Of a DNA stretch of 23,048 nt, positions 10,123 to 20,962 are shown piece by piece. The notes below the pieces were generated by a model. It searched no databases. It was given only the letters and a program-made list of their open reading frames with translations, and was not told where the DNA came from. Position numbers and translations under genes: made by a program. This DNA is from Paulinella micropora (lineage: Eukaryota; Cercozoa; Imbricatea; Euglyphida). The stretch spans positions 938,230-961,277 of the forward strand of contig BJOX01000092.1 of the NCBI GenBank assembly GCA_009731375.1, written 5' to 3'. Numbering within the stretch: the stretch's first letter is position 1; each line of letters starts with the position of its first letter.

Positions 10123-10401
10123 CTTCAACGGGATCAAGCCGGCCTTGTGCACCACCCATGAGAGGCAGCTGCGCGAAGCGACGCCGCCCACCGTCTCCTG
10201 TCTTGCCTTGCACAGGATCAGCCAGCTTTCCCGGGTAACTGACCACGACGGGTGCGCCGCCACCTGCCATGGGATTCACCGGCCCTACTAGCCCATCTGG
10301 CCTGGCCGGCGCAATCCGTTTCGGCACGGCCGGCACAACTTGTGATGACCCGGCCGGAACGGCTTGTGATGGCTCTTCTGGGCCGGCGCCAACAGCGGGC
10401 C
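10123..10401 (-). CDS. Secreted Pro/Gly-rich protein, full module exon
   Basis: Acceptor GAACCTGTTAG|GG; frame (G)PAVGAGPEEPSQAVPAGS, then SQVVPAVPKRIAPARPDGLV, GPVNPMAGGGAPVVVSYPG, KLADPVQGKTGDGGRRRFAQ, and LPLMGGAQGRLDPVE with donor GAAG|GTAATG. It is 279 bp, 93 codons, phase 1 at both ends. It joins in one exon the two modules that elsewhere are separate: the GPEEP/PAGPS module (exons 10892, 10591, 9888) and the PGKL/GRRRF/RLDPV module (exons 9712 and 11038). The RRR and KRI basic sites in a secreted protein might be processing sites. That is inference. Confidence 0.75.
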
Positions 10402-10531
10402 CTAACAGGTTCAGAGTTAGGTGTAGAAATAGTTGGGGTTAGAAGAACCCAATATATGACACGTACAGGCACACTTGCATACAGAAAAAACAGACAGAAC
10501 GACAAGTAGAAAAACAGTGTAATATACATAC

Positions 10532-10591
10532 GTGATGGCCCGGCCGGAATGACACGTTTTGGCTCTTCTGGGCCGGCCACACCAGCGGGCC
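10532..10591 (-). CDS. Secreted Pro/Gly-rich protein, 60-bp GPEEP exon, copy 2
   Basis: Acceptor GTGGCTGTCAG|GG; frame (G)PAGVAGPEEPKRVIPAGPS, then donor CAC|GTATGT. It is 60 bp, phase 1 at both ends. It differs from the copy at 10892 at only a few bases, and the flanking intron sequence (GCCACACAGA...) is also shared, so this is a recent exon-plus-flank duplication. Confidence 0.72.
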
Positions 10592-10656
10592 CTGACAGCC
10601 ACACAGACACATGCATACATGCATACGTATCACACAGACAAACACGTAGACACATG

Positions 10657-10712
10657 CGGGCCCTAACAGGGCTAGGGTTAGGTTTAGGGCTTGGGTCAGC
10701 GTTAGAAGACAT
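10657..10712 (-). pseudogene. Relic of a duplicated exon start
   Basis: The minus strand reads CCCTGTTAG|GGCCCGC, the same acceptor and first seven exon bases as the exon at 10401. The flanking intron is also alike (GTTAGAAG...AGAGTTAGG in one copy, GTTAGAAGAC...GGGTTAGG in the other). After GGCCCGC the similarity stops and CA/TG-rich sequence follows. It appears to be a duplication truncated right after the splice site. Confidence 0.55.
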
Positions 10713-10832
10713 TAATATATACACATACATGCACATTTACATAAATACGTACAGACAGACAGATAGACAGATAGACAGATAGACAGATAGACAGATACAC
10801 AGACAGAAAAGACAAAAATAAAACATTCATAC

Positions 10833-10892
10833 GTGATGGCCCGGCCGGAACGACTCGTTTTGGCTCTTCTGGGCCGGCCACACCAGCGGGCC
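10833..10892 (-). CDS. Secreted Pro/Gly-rich protein, 60-bp GPEEP exon, copy 1
   Basis: Acceptor GTGGCTGTCAG|GG; frame (G)PAGVAGPEEPKRVVPAGPS, donor CAC|GTATGA. It is 60 bp, phase 1 at both ends. Relative to copy 2 the main change is V for I. The two 60-bp exons are 301 bp apart start to start, with the truncated relic at 10657-10712 between them. Confidence 0.72.
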
Positions 10893-10963
10893 CTGACAGC
10901 CACACAGATTCATACTCACAAAGACAGACGTATAGATAGATACATACAGACGTACATGCAGAC

Positions 10964-11038
10964 CTTTGACCGGATCGAGCCGGGCTGGTGTTCCAACCAT
11001 GGGAAGCAGCTGTGCAAAACGACGCCGAGCACCACCGC
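10964..11038 (-). CDS. Secreted Pro/Gly-rich protein, RRRFAQ/RLDPV exon
   Basis: Acceptor TGTGTCTCAG|GC; frame (G)GGARRRFAQLLPMVGTPAR, then LDPVK and AAAG|GTCTGC. It is 75 bp, phase 1 at both ends. It is a paralogue of the 3' third of the exon at 10401 (GGRRRFAQLPLMGG...RLDPVE). The donor GTCTGC is weak, but its position is fixed by the paralogous GAAG|GTAATG. Confidence 0.68.
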
Positions 11039-11072
11039 CTGAGACACAAAGGACATGTACACATCGCTTTCA

Positions 11073-11107
11073 TCGTCGTCGTTCATGTCGTCGTGACATC
11101 GTCATCT

Positions 11108-11155
<48 letters not shown>

Positions 11156-11494
11156 TTGTTGTTTTTGTTGTTGTTGTTTTTGTTGTTTTTGTTGATGTTG
11201 TTGTTGTTGTCGTCGTCGTCGTCGTTTTTGTTGTCGTCCTCGTTGTCGTCCTCGTTGTCGTCATCGTCGTTGTTATTGTTGTCATGGTCGTTTTTGCTGT
11301 CCTGGTTGTTGTAGTTGGTGGTGATGGTGGCGGTTGCGGTACCTTCACTGTCGTCGCCGTTGCCTTCATTTTCTGATTCAGGCATATTGAATTATCAAGA
11401 CAGATGCCCGTAACAGTAAAAACAACAGCAGCAACAGCAACAACAAAAGTAACAGCAACAGCAGCAACAGAAACAGCAGAAACAACATCAACAG

Positions 11495-11547
<53 letters not shown>

Positions 11548-11560
11548 ATAACATTCAAAA
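11073..11560. repeat. (GTT)n/(GTC)n and (CAR)n trinucleotide arrays
   Basis: (GTT)n with TTTGTT and GTC variants at about 11107-11290, and CAA/CAG runs at about 11424-11555. They give long but meaningless Asn/Asp, Thr or Ala frames on both strands. They appear to be intronic to the minus-strand gene. Confidence 0.9.
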
Positions 11561-11581
11561 CCTCGTGCTGCGGAATGACCT

Positions 11582-11595
11582 TTGACCGGGTCCCT
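11582..11595 (-). CDS. Possible 14-bp microexon (DPVK)
   Basis: The minus strand reads TTGTGTGTAG|GGACCCGGTCAAAG|GTCATT. The 14 bases repeat the end of the exon at 10964 (GATCCGGTCAAAG|GTC). Entering in phase 2 and leaving in phase 1 they would encode R-DPVK-G and connect the Cys exon upstream to the exon at 11038. It may equally be a relic of exon duplication. Confidence 0.25.
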
Positions 11596-11663
11596 ACACA
11601 CAAACTGAGGACACGGAGCTCTAGTATTTACACAAGGTGATGACTTTGCGAGCAATCGAACAG

Positions 11664-11743
11664 TGGTTGTGACCTGATGCAACGAGCAGCCATGTGCGTG
11701 CACACTTTGTCCGGGGGACACGCGTTTACATCCCGACAGGAGA
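11664..11743 (-). CDS. Secreted Pro/Gly-rich protein, Cys-rich module exon
   Basis: Acceptor TTGGTTGTAG|TC continues exon 12450-11802 in phase 1 and gives (V)SCRDVNACPPDKVCTHM, then AARCI(R). The C-x2-V-x2-C-P-P-x-x-V-C spacing followed by another Cys is typical of small extracellular Cys modules. With the preceding C-G-L-G-Q-E-F-D-T-I-N-R-A-C it would form a compact disulphide-bonded region. The end given uses CAG|GTCACA. The frame stays open to a TAA near 11630, so a later end is possible. Confidence 0.45.
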
Positions 11744-11801
11744 CTACAACCAACAAAACCATGGTGAAACCATGTTCACATGACAGAGCTTACATACGCA
11801 C

Positions 11802-12450
11802 CTGGGACACACGCACGGTTGATAGTGTCGAACTCCTGTCCCAAACCGCAAACTTGGATGGGAGACGTGGCGATGATGATGGTGGAGATGGTGGACGGGT
11901 CGAGTTGTGCCGGTAGCCCAGGTTGTGCTGGCGGCTCAGAGTACTGCTCAGGACCAGGAATGCTGTTTAAGCCTTCTTTGGTGATGGGTGAGGGGTCGTC
12001 GAGTTCTGCTGCTTGCCCAGCTTGTGATGGCTTGTCAAGAGCCCCTGGAATAGTGATAGCGGACGGCTCCTCGAGTTGCCCAGGTTTTGTGTCAAGAGCT
12101 TCTGGAATTCCTTCATTGGTGATGATTGAAGGGCCCTCGAGTTGTGCTGGTTCGTTTGGAGCTCCTGGGGCCACGTTGTTTGAACCTTCTTTGATGATGG
12201 TAGACGGGTCCTCGACTTGTGGAGGCCCAGCTTGTGCTGGCTGTTCAAGATCTCCGGGAATATCTAAGCGATTAAGTCCGTCATCGATCATGGTGGACGG
12301 GACCTTGGGCTGTGCTGGACGCTCATTTGAGAAATCATATGGGAACCAGCCTTGGGGTGTGCCCGGTGGAACCACTGATGGTCGCTCCAGTTGTGTTGGA
12401 CCGTTATCAATACCGTTCTGAGCTGATGCAACGCTCGCAATCCATAAAAT
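11802..12450 (-). CDS. Secreted Pro/Gly-rich protein, first identified exon: signal peptide end and acidic PAQ repeats
   Basis: The exon follows a textbook acceptor (TTTTCTTTATCTGCTTTAG). Its frame opens with ILWIASVASA-QNGIDNG, which is the hydrophobic end of a signal peptide with an A-S-A cleavage site. Then come about five degenerate repeats of 25-35 residues built on E/K-P-A/G-Q-x(n)-L/V-E-D/E-P-S-x-I-T/I-K/N-E-G (for example QVEDPSTIIKEG, EPAQLEGPSIITNEG, KPGQLEEPSAIT). The end is TSPIQVCGLGQEFDTINRAC, then VP and the donor CCCAG|GTGCGT. It is 649 bp, phase 0 in and phase 1 out. The start codon and the N-terminal half of the signal peptide must be in an upstream exon that was not found between 12451 and 13200. 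The protein is likely exported and acidic at its N terminus and neutral to basic downstream. It resembles extracellular matrix or wall proteins in style, but no family is recognised. Confidence 0.75.
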
Positions 12451-13370
12451 CTAAAGCAGATAAAGAAAATCAAGCCATTAGTCCTTGGAAACGGAGGGTC
12501 AACGCAAGTGCTGCAAGTCAAGCATGGATTCACAGGAAGAGAAAGTCAAGAAATCACCAACAGATCAAAGTGAGGCACCTGCAACATTCTTGATCTCTTT
12601 GGAATTATTCATTAGCTATCATTTAGCTTCATTTGCGACCGAAAACCAAACTAACTTCAAAACTTCTCGTGAACAAGGAAGTATGCTGGTGCACTCGGCC
12701 CGGAAATCACTCTTTGGCAAAGTCATGTCATCATTCCACGTGTTTAGGGAAATGATTCGTCTGGTATTAGGGAAATGATTCGTCTGATACCAGAAAGACA
12801 GGGCAGCAAGAAACAGGGTGAAAGGGTTGGGTAAAGACAGAGAAAACATGGTAGAGTCAGTGAACGAAGATAAGAAAAATAAACGTAAATGATCGAGGGA
12901 TCCTTTCAAATCAAAAGAGGCACTTTGGTATCGAACAACTAAGCGAACTATCCTAGTGATAAGGTAAACTTGGGGTAGCTTTTGGTTTATCTCTGCTAGT
13001 ACAACTGCTAGTTGTTTTTTGTATTGATTTCATCTTCTTGATCATACGTGAAGTAGGAGGTATGGAGAGGGACGATGTTTATCCTGTCTCCACCTTCCCT
13101 AATTACCTCTCTACCACCTCCCTTCCTCCCTCCCCTCCCTGCCATTCAATGGCAAAGAGTGCAGATACAGGACCATGTCGTAAATGTTGGTTCTAATTAT
13201 CATCTTTCTCTATCCTTTTTTTTTTCTCCCTTCGTTTTTCTTATGTTTCTGTTTCTTTTCCTGTATTACTTTTCTTTTTCTTTCCTTTTCTTTTTCTGCT
13301 TTATCTTTCCGATGATCTCTTGGAGCCGATACTGTTGTTGTCATCGCCGCCGCCGCCGCCGCCGTCATTG
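12451..13370. other. Upstream region of the minus-strand gene; no exon identified
   Basis: Single-copy sequence with a C/T-rich part at 13080-13140 and a T-rich part at 13200-13300. A 17-bp direct repeat (GGGAAATGATTCGTCTG) lies at about 12748 and 12770 within a CTGGTAT...ATACCAG inverted repeat. A minus-strand MFSLSLPNPFTLFLAALSFW frame near 12850-12790 looks like a signal peptide, but its donor phase (2) does not fit the next exon. The true first exon may lie here or further upstream. Confidence 0.5.
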
Positions 13371-13371
13371 C

Positions 13372-14260
<889 letters not shown>

Positions 14261-14329
14261 CTTTGCTCACAGAGGTCGCAGTATGGGGATCGTCATGCAC
14301 ACCTGGATACACTGCCCATGTCAGTCCAA

Positions 14330-14960
<631 letters not shown>

Positions 14961-15204
14961 ACATACCTACATAACATAAATACAAATCACTCGTTAGCCC
15001 AAACACTGAGACACACACACACACAATACATACACGTTGAACACAAAGAAGCCAACGAGGTAGGTAGGTAGGTAGGTAGGTAGTAGGTAGTTGATAAATT
15101 GATATTCTTTTTCTTCTGTCTTGAACACTGACATAAGTATGTGCGTCATGAAGAAGTCCAAACACTCCTCACAGCGTGTTAGCTAGCTACACCTAAATAC
15201 CTAC

Positions 15205-15351
15205 ACCTCTTTCTCTCTCTCTCTATATATATATATACATATATACACTCTCTCTCTCTCTATGTATATATATATATATACGTATATATATATGTATATA
15301 TATGTATATATATATATATGTATGTATATATACGTATATATATATATATAA

Positions 15352-15444
<93 letters not shown>
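15205..15444. repeat. (TC)n, (TA)n and (TATC)n arrays
   Basis: (TC)n and (TA)n blocks at 15210-15350, then a pure (TATC)n run at about 15352-15444. The pyrimidine-rich strand is the plus strand, which is also the strand of the exon at 15483. Confidence 0.93.
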
Positions 15445-15482
15445 CGCTCGCTTGCTCCTGACCTACGCTACATACTGCACAG

Positions 15483-15564
15483 GTCACACATGGGAGGAGA
15501 AGAATGGCAAGCACCCCGACTGGCCTACTGTTCCCTACATCATCCAAGATGGCGTGCCCATCGG
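15483..15564 (+). CDS. Unassigned exon (HTWEEKNGKHPDW...)
   Basis: Acceptor CATACTGCACAG|GT completes a split glycine. The frame reads GHTWEEKNGKHPDWPTVPY, then IIQDGVPI, and ends at GG|GTAGAG, or as a stop if GGG-TAG is read through. The composition (W, P, H, E, K and D in balanced use) is that of real protein and contrasts sharply with the surrounding repeats. I do not recognise the family. It could be an internal exon (phase 1 in, phase 2 out) or a terminal exon ending DGVPIG. No partner exons were found in the window; the 620-N gap begins 260 bp downstream. Confidence 0.55.
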
Positions 15565-15825
<261 letters not shown>

Positions 15826-16462
15826 NNNNNNNNNNNNNNNNNNNNNNNNNNNNNNNNNNNNNNNNNNNNNNNNNNNNNNNNNNNNNNNNNNNNNNNNNNN
15901 NNNNNNNNNNNNNNNNNNNNNNNNNNNNNNNNNNNNNNNNNNNNNNNNNNNNNNNNNNNNNNNNNNNNNNNNNNNNNNNNNNNNNNNNNNNNNNNNNNNN
16001 NNNNNNNNNNNNNNNNNNNNNNNNNNNNNNNNNNNNNNNNNNNNNNNNNNNNNNNNNNNNNNNNNNNNNNNNNNNNNNNNNNNNNNNNNNNNNNNNNNNN
16101 NNNNNNNNNNNNNNNNNNNNNNNNNNNNNNNNNNNNNNNNNNNNNNNNNNNNNNNNNNNNNNNNNNNNNNNNNNNNNNNNNNNNNNNNNNNNNNNNNNNN
16201 NNNNNNNNNNNNNNNNNNNNNNNNNNNNNNNNNNNNNNNNNNNNNNNNNNNNNNNNNNNNNNNNNNNNNNNNNNNNNNNNNNNNNNNNNNNNNNNNNNNN
16301 NNNNNNNNNNNNNNNNNNNNNNNNNNNNNNNNNNNNNNNNNNNNNNNNNNNNNNNNNNNNNNNNNNNNNNNNNNNNNNNNNNNNNNNNNNNNNNNNNNNN
16401 NNNNNNNNNNNNNNNNNNNNNNNNNNNNNNNNNNNNNNNNNNNNNAAAAAAAAGAAAAAAAG

Positions 16463-16514
<52 letters not shown>
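15826..16514. other. 620-base assembly gap and poly-A
   Basis: Undetermined bases at 15826-16445, followed by a poly-A stretch with a few G interruptions to 16514. The left edge is (GA)n. The poly-A could be the tail of a retroelement whose body lies in the gap. Confidence 0.9.
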
Positions 16515-16516
<2 letters not shown>

Positions 16517-17636
16517 GCTTTTTAGCACCGAAGGGATGATTGGGAAGCGTCATAGCTGAGAAGCTCAGTGAAAGACTGGATTCTTAGTGGTACAATATCA
16601 AAATCTGAGAGTCGGCGCTGGAAGAATTATGAAGCGGGTCAGTGTGAATTATACACATGTAAAGTAAAAACCTTAGTTTCAACTTGAATCATTGAATTCC
16701 GAAGCTGGGTTTCACTATCAATAGTCAAATCAAATTTAATGGTTCAACTGACGAAGCGATTTTTTGTGAGAGTCGGCCCCTTCAGTCCCAAGTTTTCGGC
16801 GTTCAGCCCGGCCGGATTCAGAGTCAGACAGTCACGGTCTCAGTACCGGTAATATTGTATTATTAATAATATATATAATATTAATACTGTTGAAAAAAAA
16901 AAAAAGTGATGTACGGATATTACTAGGTCACGCAGTATTAATATTAATAATATACTACTATGATATATTAATACATACATTCAAGTGTCAAACTCAACCA
17001 TCGAACTTGAATCAAGAGTCAGATTTCAGATCAAGTTAGTGGGCAGAATTCAAAATTTTATATACCATTAAATTGAACTAACTAATCTGCTCGGGAAGTA
17101 TAGACTACTACCGTCCTCGGAACCGGTTGTCGTGGCTGGGGATCGACTCGGAAACCGACTCCGAAACGTCTAGGGCGTCCCCCAGTACTAATAAGTCCCC
17201 CAGTTCACCAGTTCAAAATTGAAGTATTTATTCAATCAACAGATACGATCCCGCCACAGGGATCAAAATCAGTAGTCAACGTTCATACTAAGTGGTAATG
17301 ACTCTCCGATATGAGTAAAATAGGCAATCATGACCTAAAAAGCGGCCTGTAGGGGCCACCAGTACCAGAACTTGAAATCAGTGTCATTATGGCTAGTAAT
17401 TAGTATTATTAATAATGTTAAGGGCCGCTATGACTAATTACTCTCCCACTTCCGAGCCTACGCTCCCCCTAATTAGGAATGAGGCCCGCACACTAAGTAA
17501 ACGTCAGTAAACATAGCAGTAGATGATTACCGTCCGTGGTAGTAGCCTTAAAACAAAGACGACGAACCGTGATGATTTTCAACCCGATCCCCGCCGCATG
17601 ATCACGGCGCCTGCTGTTGCGGCTACTGTTGCTGTT

Positions 17637-17640
<4 letters not shown>
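16515..17640. other. AT-rich single-copy region, no gene seen
   Basis: Sequence without microsatellites. AT-rich parts (ATTAATAATATA runs) lie at about 16850-16980 and 17395-17420, and there is a GC-richer island near 17110-17180. No frame with coding character or paired splice sites was found. It may be old transposon or intergenic DNA. Confidence 0.5.
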
Positions 17641-17678
<38 letters not shown>

Positions 17679-17830
17679 CTTGATCTTGTTGCTTCACATC
17701 AATACTTGACTGGTGGGAGCTGCGTGGGCAAAATACCTATGCATACATACATACATACATACATACATACATACACATACATACATACATGAGACTCGGT
17801 GCTTTTATGTTCAAATCTAATGTGTGTGTA

Positions 17831-17913
<83 letters not shown>

Positions 17914-18203
17914 AATTGTATGTATGTATGTGTGTGTGTGTGATGTGTGTGTGTGTGTGTGTGATGTGTGTGTGTGACCAAATCGTTTTGTTTGAAACAC
18001 AATGCTTCACACACATTTATATATATATATATATATGTATATACATATATATTTATACTTATATATATAATATATATATATATATATATTTGTATTTGCA
18101 TTTGTATTTGTATTTGTATATATATATATATATATATATATTTACATATATATATATATAATATATATATATATATTTGTATTTGTATTTGTATATATAT
18201 ATG

Positions 18204-18240
<37 letters not shown>
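17641..18240. repeat. (GTT)n, (CATA)n, (GT)n, (GA)n and (TA)n arrays
   Basis: (GTT)n at 17641-17676, (CATA)n at about 17742-17788, (GT)n/(GA)n at 17820-17970, (TA)n with GTATTT inserts at 18018-18215 and (GT)n to 18246. The island 17976-18010 is a decayed NOP10 exon-2 copy. Confidence 0.9.
17976..18010 (-). pseudogene. Decayed partial copy of NOP10 exon 2 (copy 3)
   Basis: The minus strand has GTGAAGCATTGTGTTTCAAAC, then AAAACGATTTGGTC. This aligns with CATGAAGCATCGTGTTACTATC and AAAAAACGATTTGGTC of exon 2. Indels break the frame. Similarity ends at GGTC, where a (CA)n array begins. Confidence 0.6.
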
Positions 18241-18247
<7 letters not shown>

Positions 18248-18268
18248 TGTCTGTCTGTCTACGTGTGT

Positions 18269-18306
18269 GACCAAATCGTATTTAATAGAAACATGATGCT
18301 TCGTGT

Positions 18307-18308
<2 letters not shown>
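18269..18308 (-). pseudogene. Decayed partial copy of NOP10 exon 2 (copy 2)
   Basis: The minus strand reads ACGAAGCATCATGTTTCTAT, then TAAATACGATTTGGTC, encoding [11 protein letters not shown] against KHRVTIKKRFGL in exon 2. One base is lost in the AAA run. As in the other copies, similarity stops precisely at GGTC. Confidence 0.65.

Positions 18309-18315
<7 letters not shown>

Positions 18316-18380
<65 letters not shown>
18316..18380. repeat. (GT)n-(GA)n array abutting NOP10 exon 2
   Basis: On the minus strand it is (TC)n followed by (AC)n, starting directly after the FGL codons of NOP10. The NOP10 frame runs through it as SLSL...HTHT and reaches a stop at 18284-18282. Confidence 0.9.
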
Positions 18381-18383
<3 letters not shown>

Positions 18384-18438
18384 AAATCGTTTTTTGATAG
18401 TAACACGATGCTTCATGTTTGTATCGTCTGGAGAAAAC
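18378..18438 (-). CDS. NOP10: NOP10, exon 2 (H/ACA snoRNP protein), C-terminal tail missing
   Basis: Acceptor TTTTTGCTATAG|G joins exon 1 in phase 2 and gives R-FSPDDTNMKHRVTIKKRFGL. The A-H-P-x-R-F-S-P-x-D motif split across the junction and the basic helix ending K-K-R-F-G-L are diagnostic of Nop10, a small core subunit of H/ACA ribonucleoproteins. There it bridges the pseudouridine synthase Cbf5/dyskerin and L7Ae/Nhp2. Eukaryotic Nop10 normally continues about ten residues past FGL (a Gln/Pro-containing tail). Here (TC)n begins immediately. Possibilities are loss of the tail, replacement by repeat-encoded residues up to the stop at 18284, a third exon, or an assembly fault in the array. 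Confidence 0.82.
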
Positions 18439-18499
18439 CTATAGCAAAAACAATCATACACATATACAAACACATACAAACAAGATGAATTAATTAGGA

Positions 18500-18593
18500 T
18501 AGGTAGGTAGGTAGGCAGGTAGGTAGGTAGGTAGGTAGGTAGGTCGGTAGGTAGACATGATACAGATAAAAATGAAGATAGAGATAGATAAAA

Positions 18594-18659
<66 letters not shown>

Positions 18660-18813
18660 GGATGGGATGGGATGGGATGGGATGGGATGGGATAGGATAG
18701 GATAGGATAGGATAGGATAGGATAGGATAGGATAGGATAGGATAGGATAGGATAGGATAGGATAGGATAAGATAAGATAAGATAAGATAAGATAAGATAA
18801 GATAAGATAAGAT
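18500..18813. repeat. Graded tetra- and pentanucleotide array (GTAG, GATA, GGGAT, GGATA, AGATA)
   Basis: Successive blocks: GTAG at 18500-18555, GATA at 18595-18658, GGGAT at about 18660-18692, GGATA at about 18692-18768 and AGATA at about 18768-18813, then a 559-N gap. Each pentamer differs from its neighbour by one base. Confidence 0.93.
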
Positions 18814-19372
18814 NNNNNNNNNNNNNNNNNNNNNNNNNNNNNNNNNNNNNNNNNNNNNNNNNNNNNNNNNNNNNNNNNNNNNNNNNNNNNNNNNNNNNNN
18901 NNNNNNNNNNNNNNNNNNNNNNNNNNNNNNNNNNNNNNNNNNNNNNNNNNNNNNNNNNNNNNNNNNNNNNNNNNNNNNNNNNNNNNNNNNNNNNNNNNNN
19001 NNNNNNNNNNNNNNNNNNNNNNNNNNNNNNNNNNNNNNNNNNNNNNNNNNNNNNNNNNNNNNNNNNNNNNNNNNNNNNNNNNNNNNNNNNNNNNNNNNNN
19101 NNNNNNNNNNNNNNNNNNNNNNNNNNNNNNNNNNNNNNNNNNNNNNNNNNNNNNNNNNNNNNNNNNNNNNNNNNNNNNNNNNNNNNNNNNNNNNNNNNNN
19201 NNNNNNNNNNNNNNNNNNNNNNNNNNNNNNNNNNNNNNNNNNNNNNNNNNNNNNNNNNNNNNNNNNNNNNNNNNNNNNNNNNNNNNNNNNNNNNNNNNNN
19301 NNNNNNNNNNNNNNNNNNNNNNNNNNNNNNNNNNNNNNNNNNNNNNNNNNNNNNNNNNNNNNNNNNNNNNNN
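18814..19372. other. 559-base assembly gap
   Basis: Undetermined bases inside the proposed NOP10 intron. The gap is bounded by an (AGATA)n array on the left and (GA)n on the right. Confidence 0.98.
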
Positions 19373-19421
<49 letters not shown>

Positions 19422-19467
19422 GCATGTGTTGGTGTTATGTGCACGTGGCAGCAGCAGGTTGTGTGTG

Positions 19468-19498
<31 letters not shown>

Positions 19499-19524
19499 CT
19501 GTGTGTGTCTCTGTGTGTGTGTGT

Positions 19525-19559
<35 letters not shown>

Positions 19560-19619
19560 ATGCACCTTGTGTATGTTTATGTGAGAGGATATATATATAT
19601 ATGTATATATATATATAAT

Positions 19620-19650
<31 letters not shown>

Positions 19651-19652
19651 GC

Positions 19653-19708
<56 letters not shown>

Positions 19709-19735
19709 CAGATAGATAGATGCAGATAGATAGGC

Positions 19736-19809
<74 letters not shown>

Positions 19810-19815
19810 GTAGGT

Positions 19816-19868
<53 letters not shown>

Positions 19869-19924
19869 GTAGGTAGGTAGGTAGGTAGGTAGGCAGGCAG
19901 GTAGGTAGGTAGGTAGATAGGTAT

Positions 19925-19998
<74 letters not shown>

Positions 19999-20000
19999 TT
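19373..20000. repeat. (GA)n, (GT)n, (GATA)n and (GTAG)n intronic arrays
   Basis: (GA)n at 19373-19418, (GT)n at 19460-19558, (TA)n at 19590-19617, (GA)n at 19620-19704 and (GATA)n with GTAG/GCAG blocks at 19705-19998. On the NOP10 coding strand these are TC, CA and TATC. Confidence 0.93.
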
Positions 20001-20375
20001 GTTTAAGTTTAATCTATGGGCGTGGCATGGCCGTAAAAGCCATAAGCCTCCTATACACCCCGGGGCAGGAACTTTCAGCACCTCACAAGCTGCACACCAA
20101 CCATCCGCTCGGGTTGGTGCCCGCAGTTCAAGCCGAAAGGTAGCCGAGCCCTTTTGAACTGTACAGAACAACCACTAAAAGAATCCCCCAGGGGCGTGTG
20201 CCATAAGGAGATGATGGTCGCCAAAACCGAGGTTTCGGGAGTTCACGCTCGTTGTGAGTTACCTTCTAAAACCTCGACTTCATCAACCCTTTGCATCACG
20301 GCCCCAGTCGGGAGATGGTCGCCTGTTTAGCACTTGCGCATCTGTCCCAATGTAAGAACATGTCTTGAGATAGAC
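20001..20375. repeat. Possible interspersed element in the NOP10 intron
   Basis: About 375 bp of GC-moderate non-repetitive sequence embedded between two (GATA)n arrays, beginning about TTTGTTTAAGTTTAATC and ending ACATGTCTTGAGATAGACAG. It has no convincing frame. Its setting resembles the element at 2197-2800, which is also bordered by tetranucleotide arrays, but no clear sequence similarity between the two was seen. A retroelement whose tail seeded the array is one explanation. Confidence 0.35.
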
Positions 20376-20390
20376 AGATAGATAGCTAGC

Positions 20391-20456
<66 letters not shown>

Positions 20457-20517
20457 AATAGATAGATAAATAGATAGATAAATAGATAGATAGATAGATA
20501 GAGATATAGATAGAGAT

Positions 20518-20565
<48 letters not shown>

Positions 20566-20609
20566 GTAGGTAGGTAGGTAGGTAGGTAGGTAGATAGATA
20601 AATAGATAA

Positions 20610-20653
<44 letters not shown>

Positions 20654-20678
20654 GTAGGTAGGTAGGTAGGTAGGTAGG

Positions 20679-20725
<47 letters not shown>

Positions 20726-20808
20726 GTAGGTAGGTAGATAGGTAGATAGGTAGATAGGTAGATAGGTAGGTAGGTAGGTAGGTAGGTAGATCGATAGATC
20801 GATAGGTC

Positions 20809-20875
<67 letters not shown>

Positions 20876-20888
20876 GGATGGATAGATG

Positions 20889-20924
<36 letters not shown>

Positions 20925-20925
20925 T

Positions 20926-20962
<37 letters not shown>

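Noticed and set aside
10670-10695. Telomere-like GGGTTAGG/TTTAGGG sequence
   Set aside because: Only about three imperfect units, and it aligns with the intron next to the exon at 10401, so it is part of an intron duplication.
11083-11385. Minus-strand Asn/Asp-rich frame
   Set aside because: Arises from (GTT)n/(GTC)n read in reverse. The start MPESENEGNG is short and unsupported.
11780-12421. 213-residue plus-strand frame rich in G, S and C
   Set aside because: Antisense shadow of the minus-strand exon 12450-11802, which has a signal peptide end, an acceptor, a donor and internal repeats.
12619-12909. Minus-strand frame with a signal-peptide-like MFSLSLPNPFTLFLAALSFW
   Set aside because: It would be attractive as exon 1 of the secreted protein, but its only nearby donor (TCTG|GTATCA) gives phase 2 while the next exon needs phase 0.
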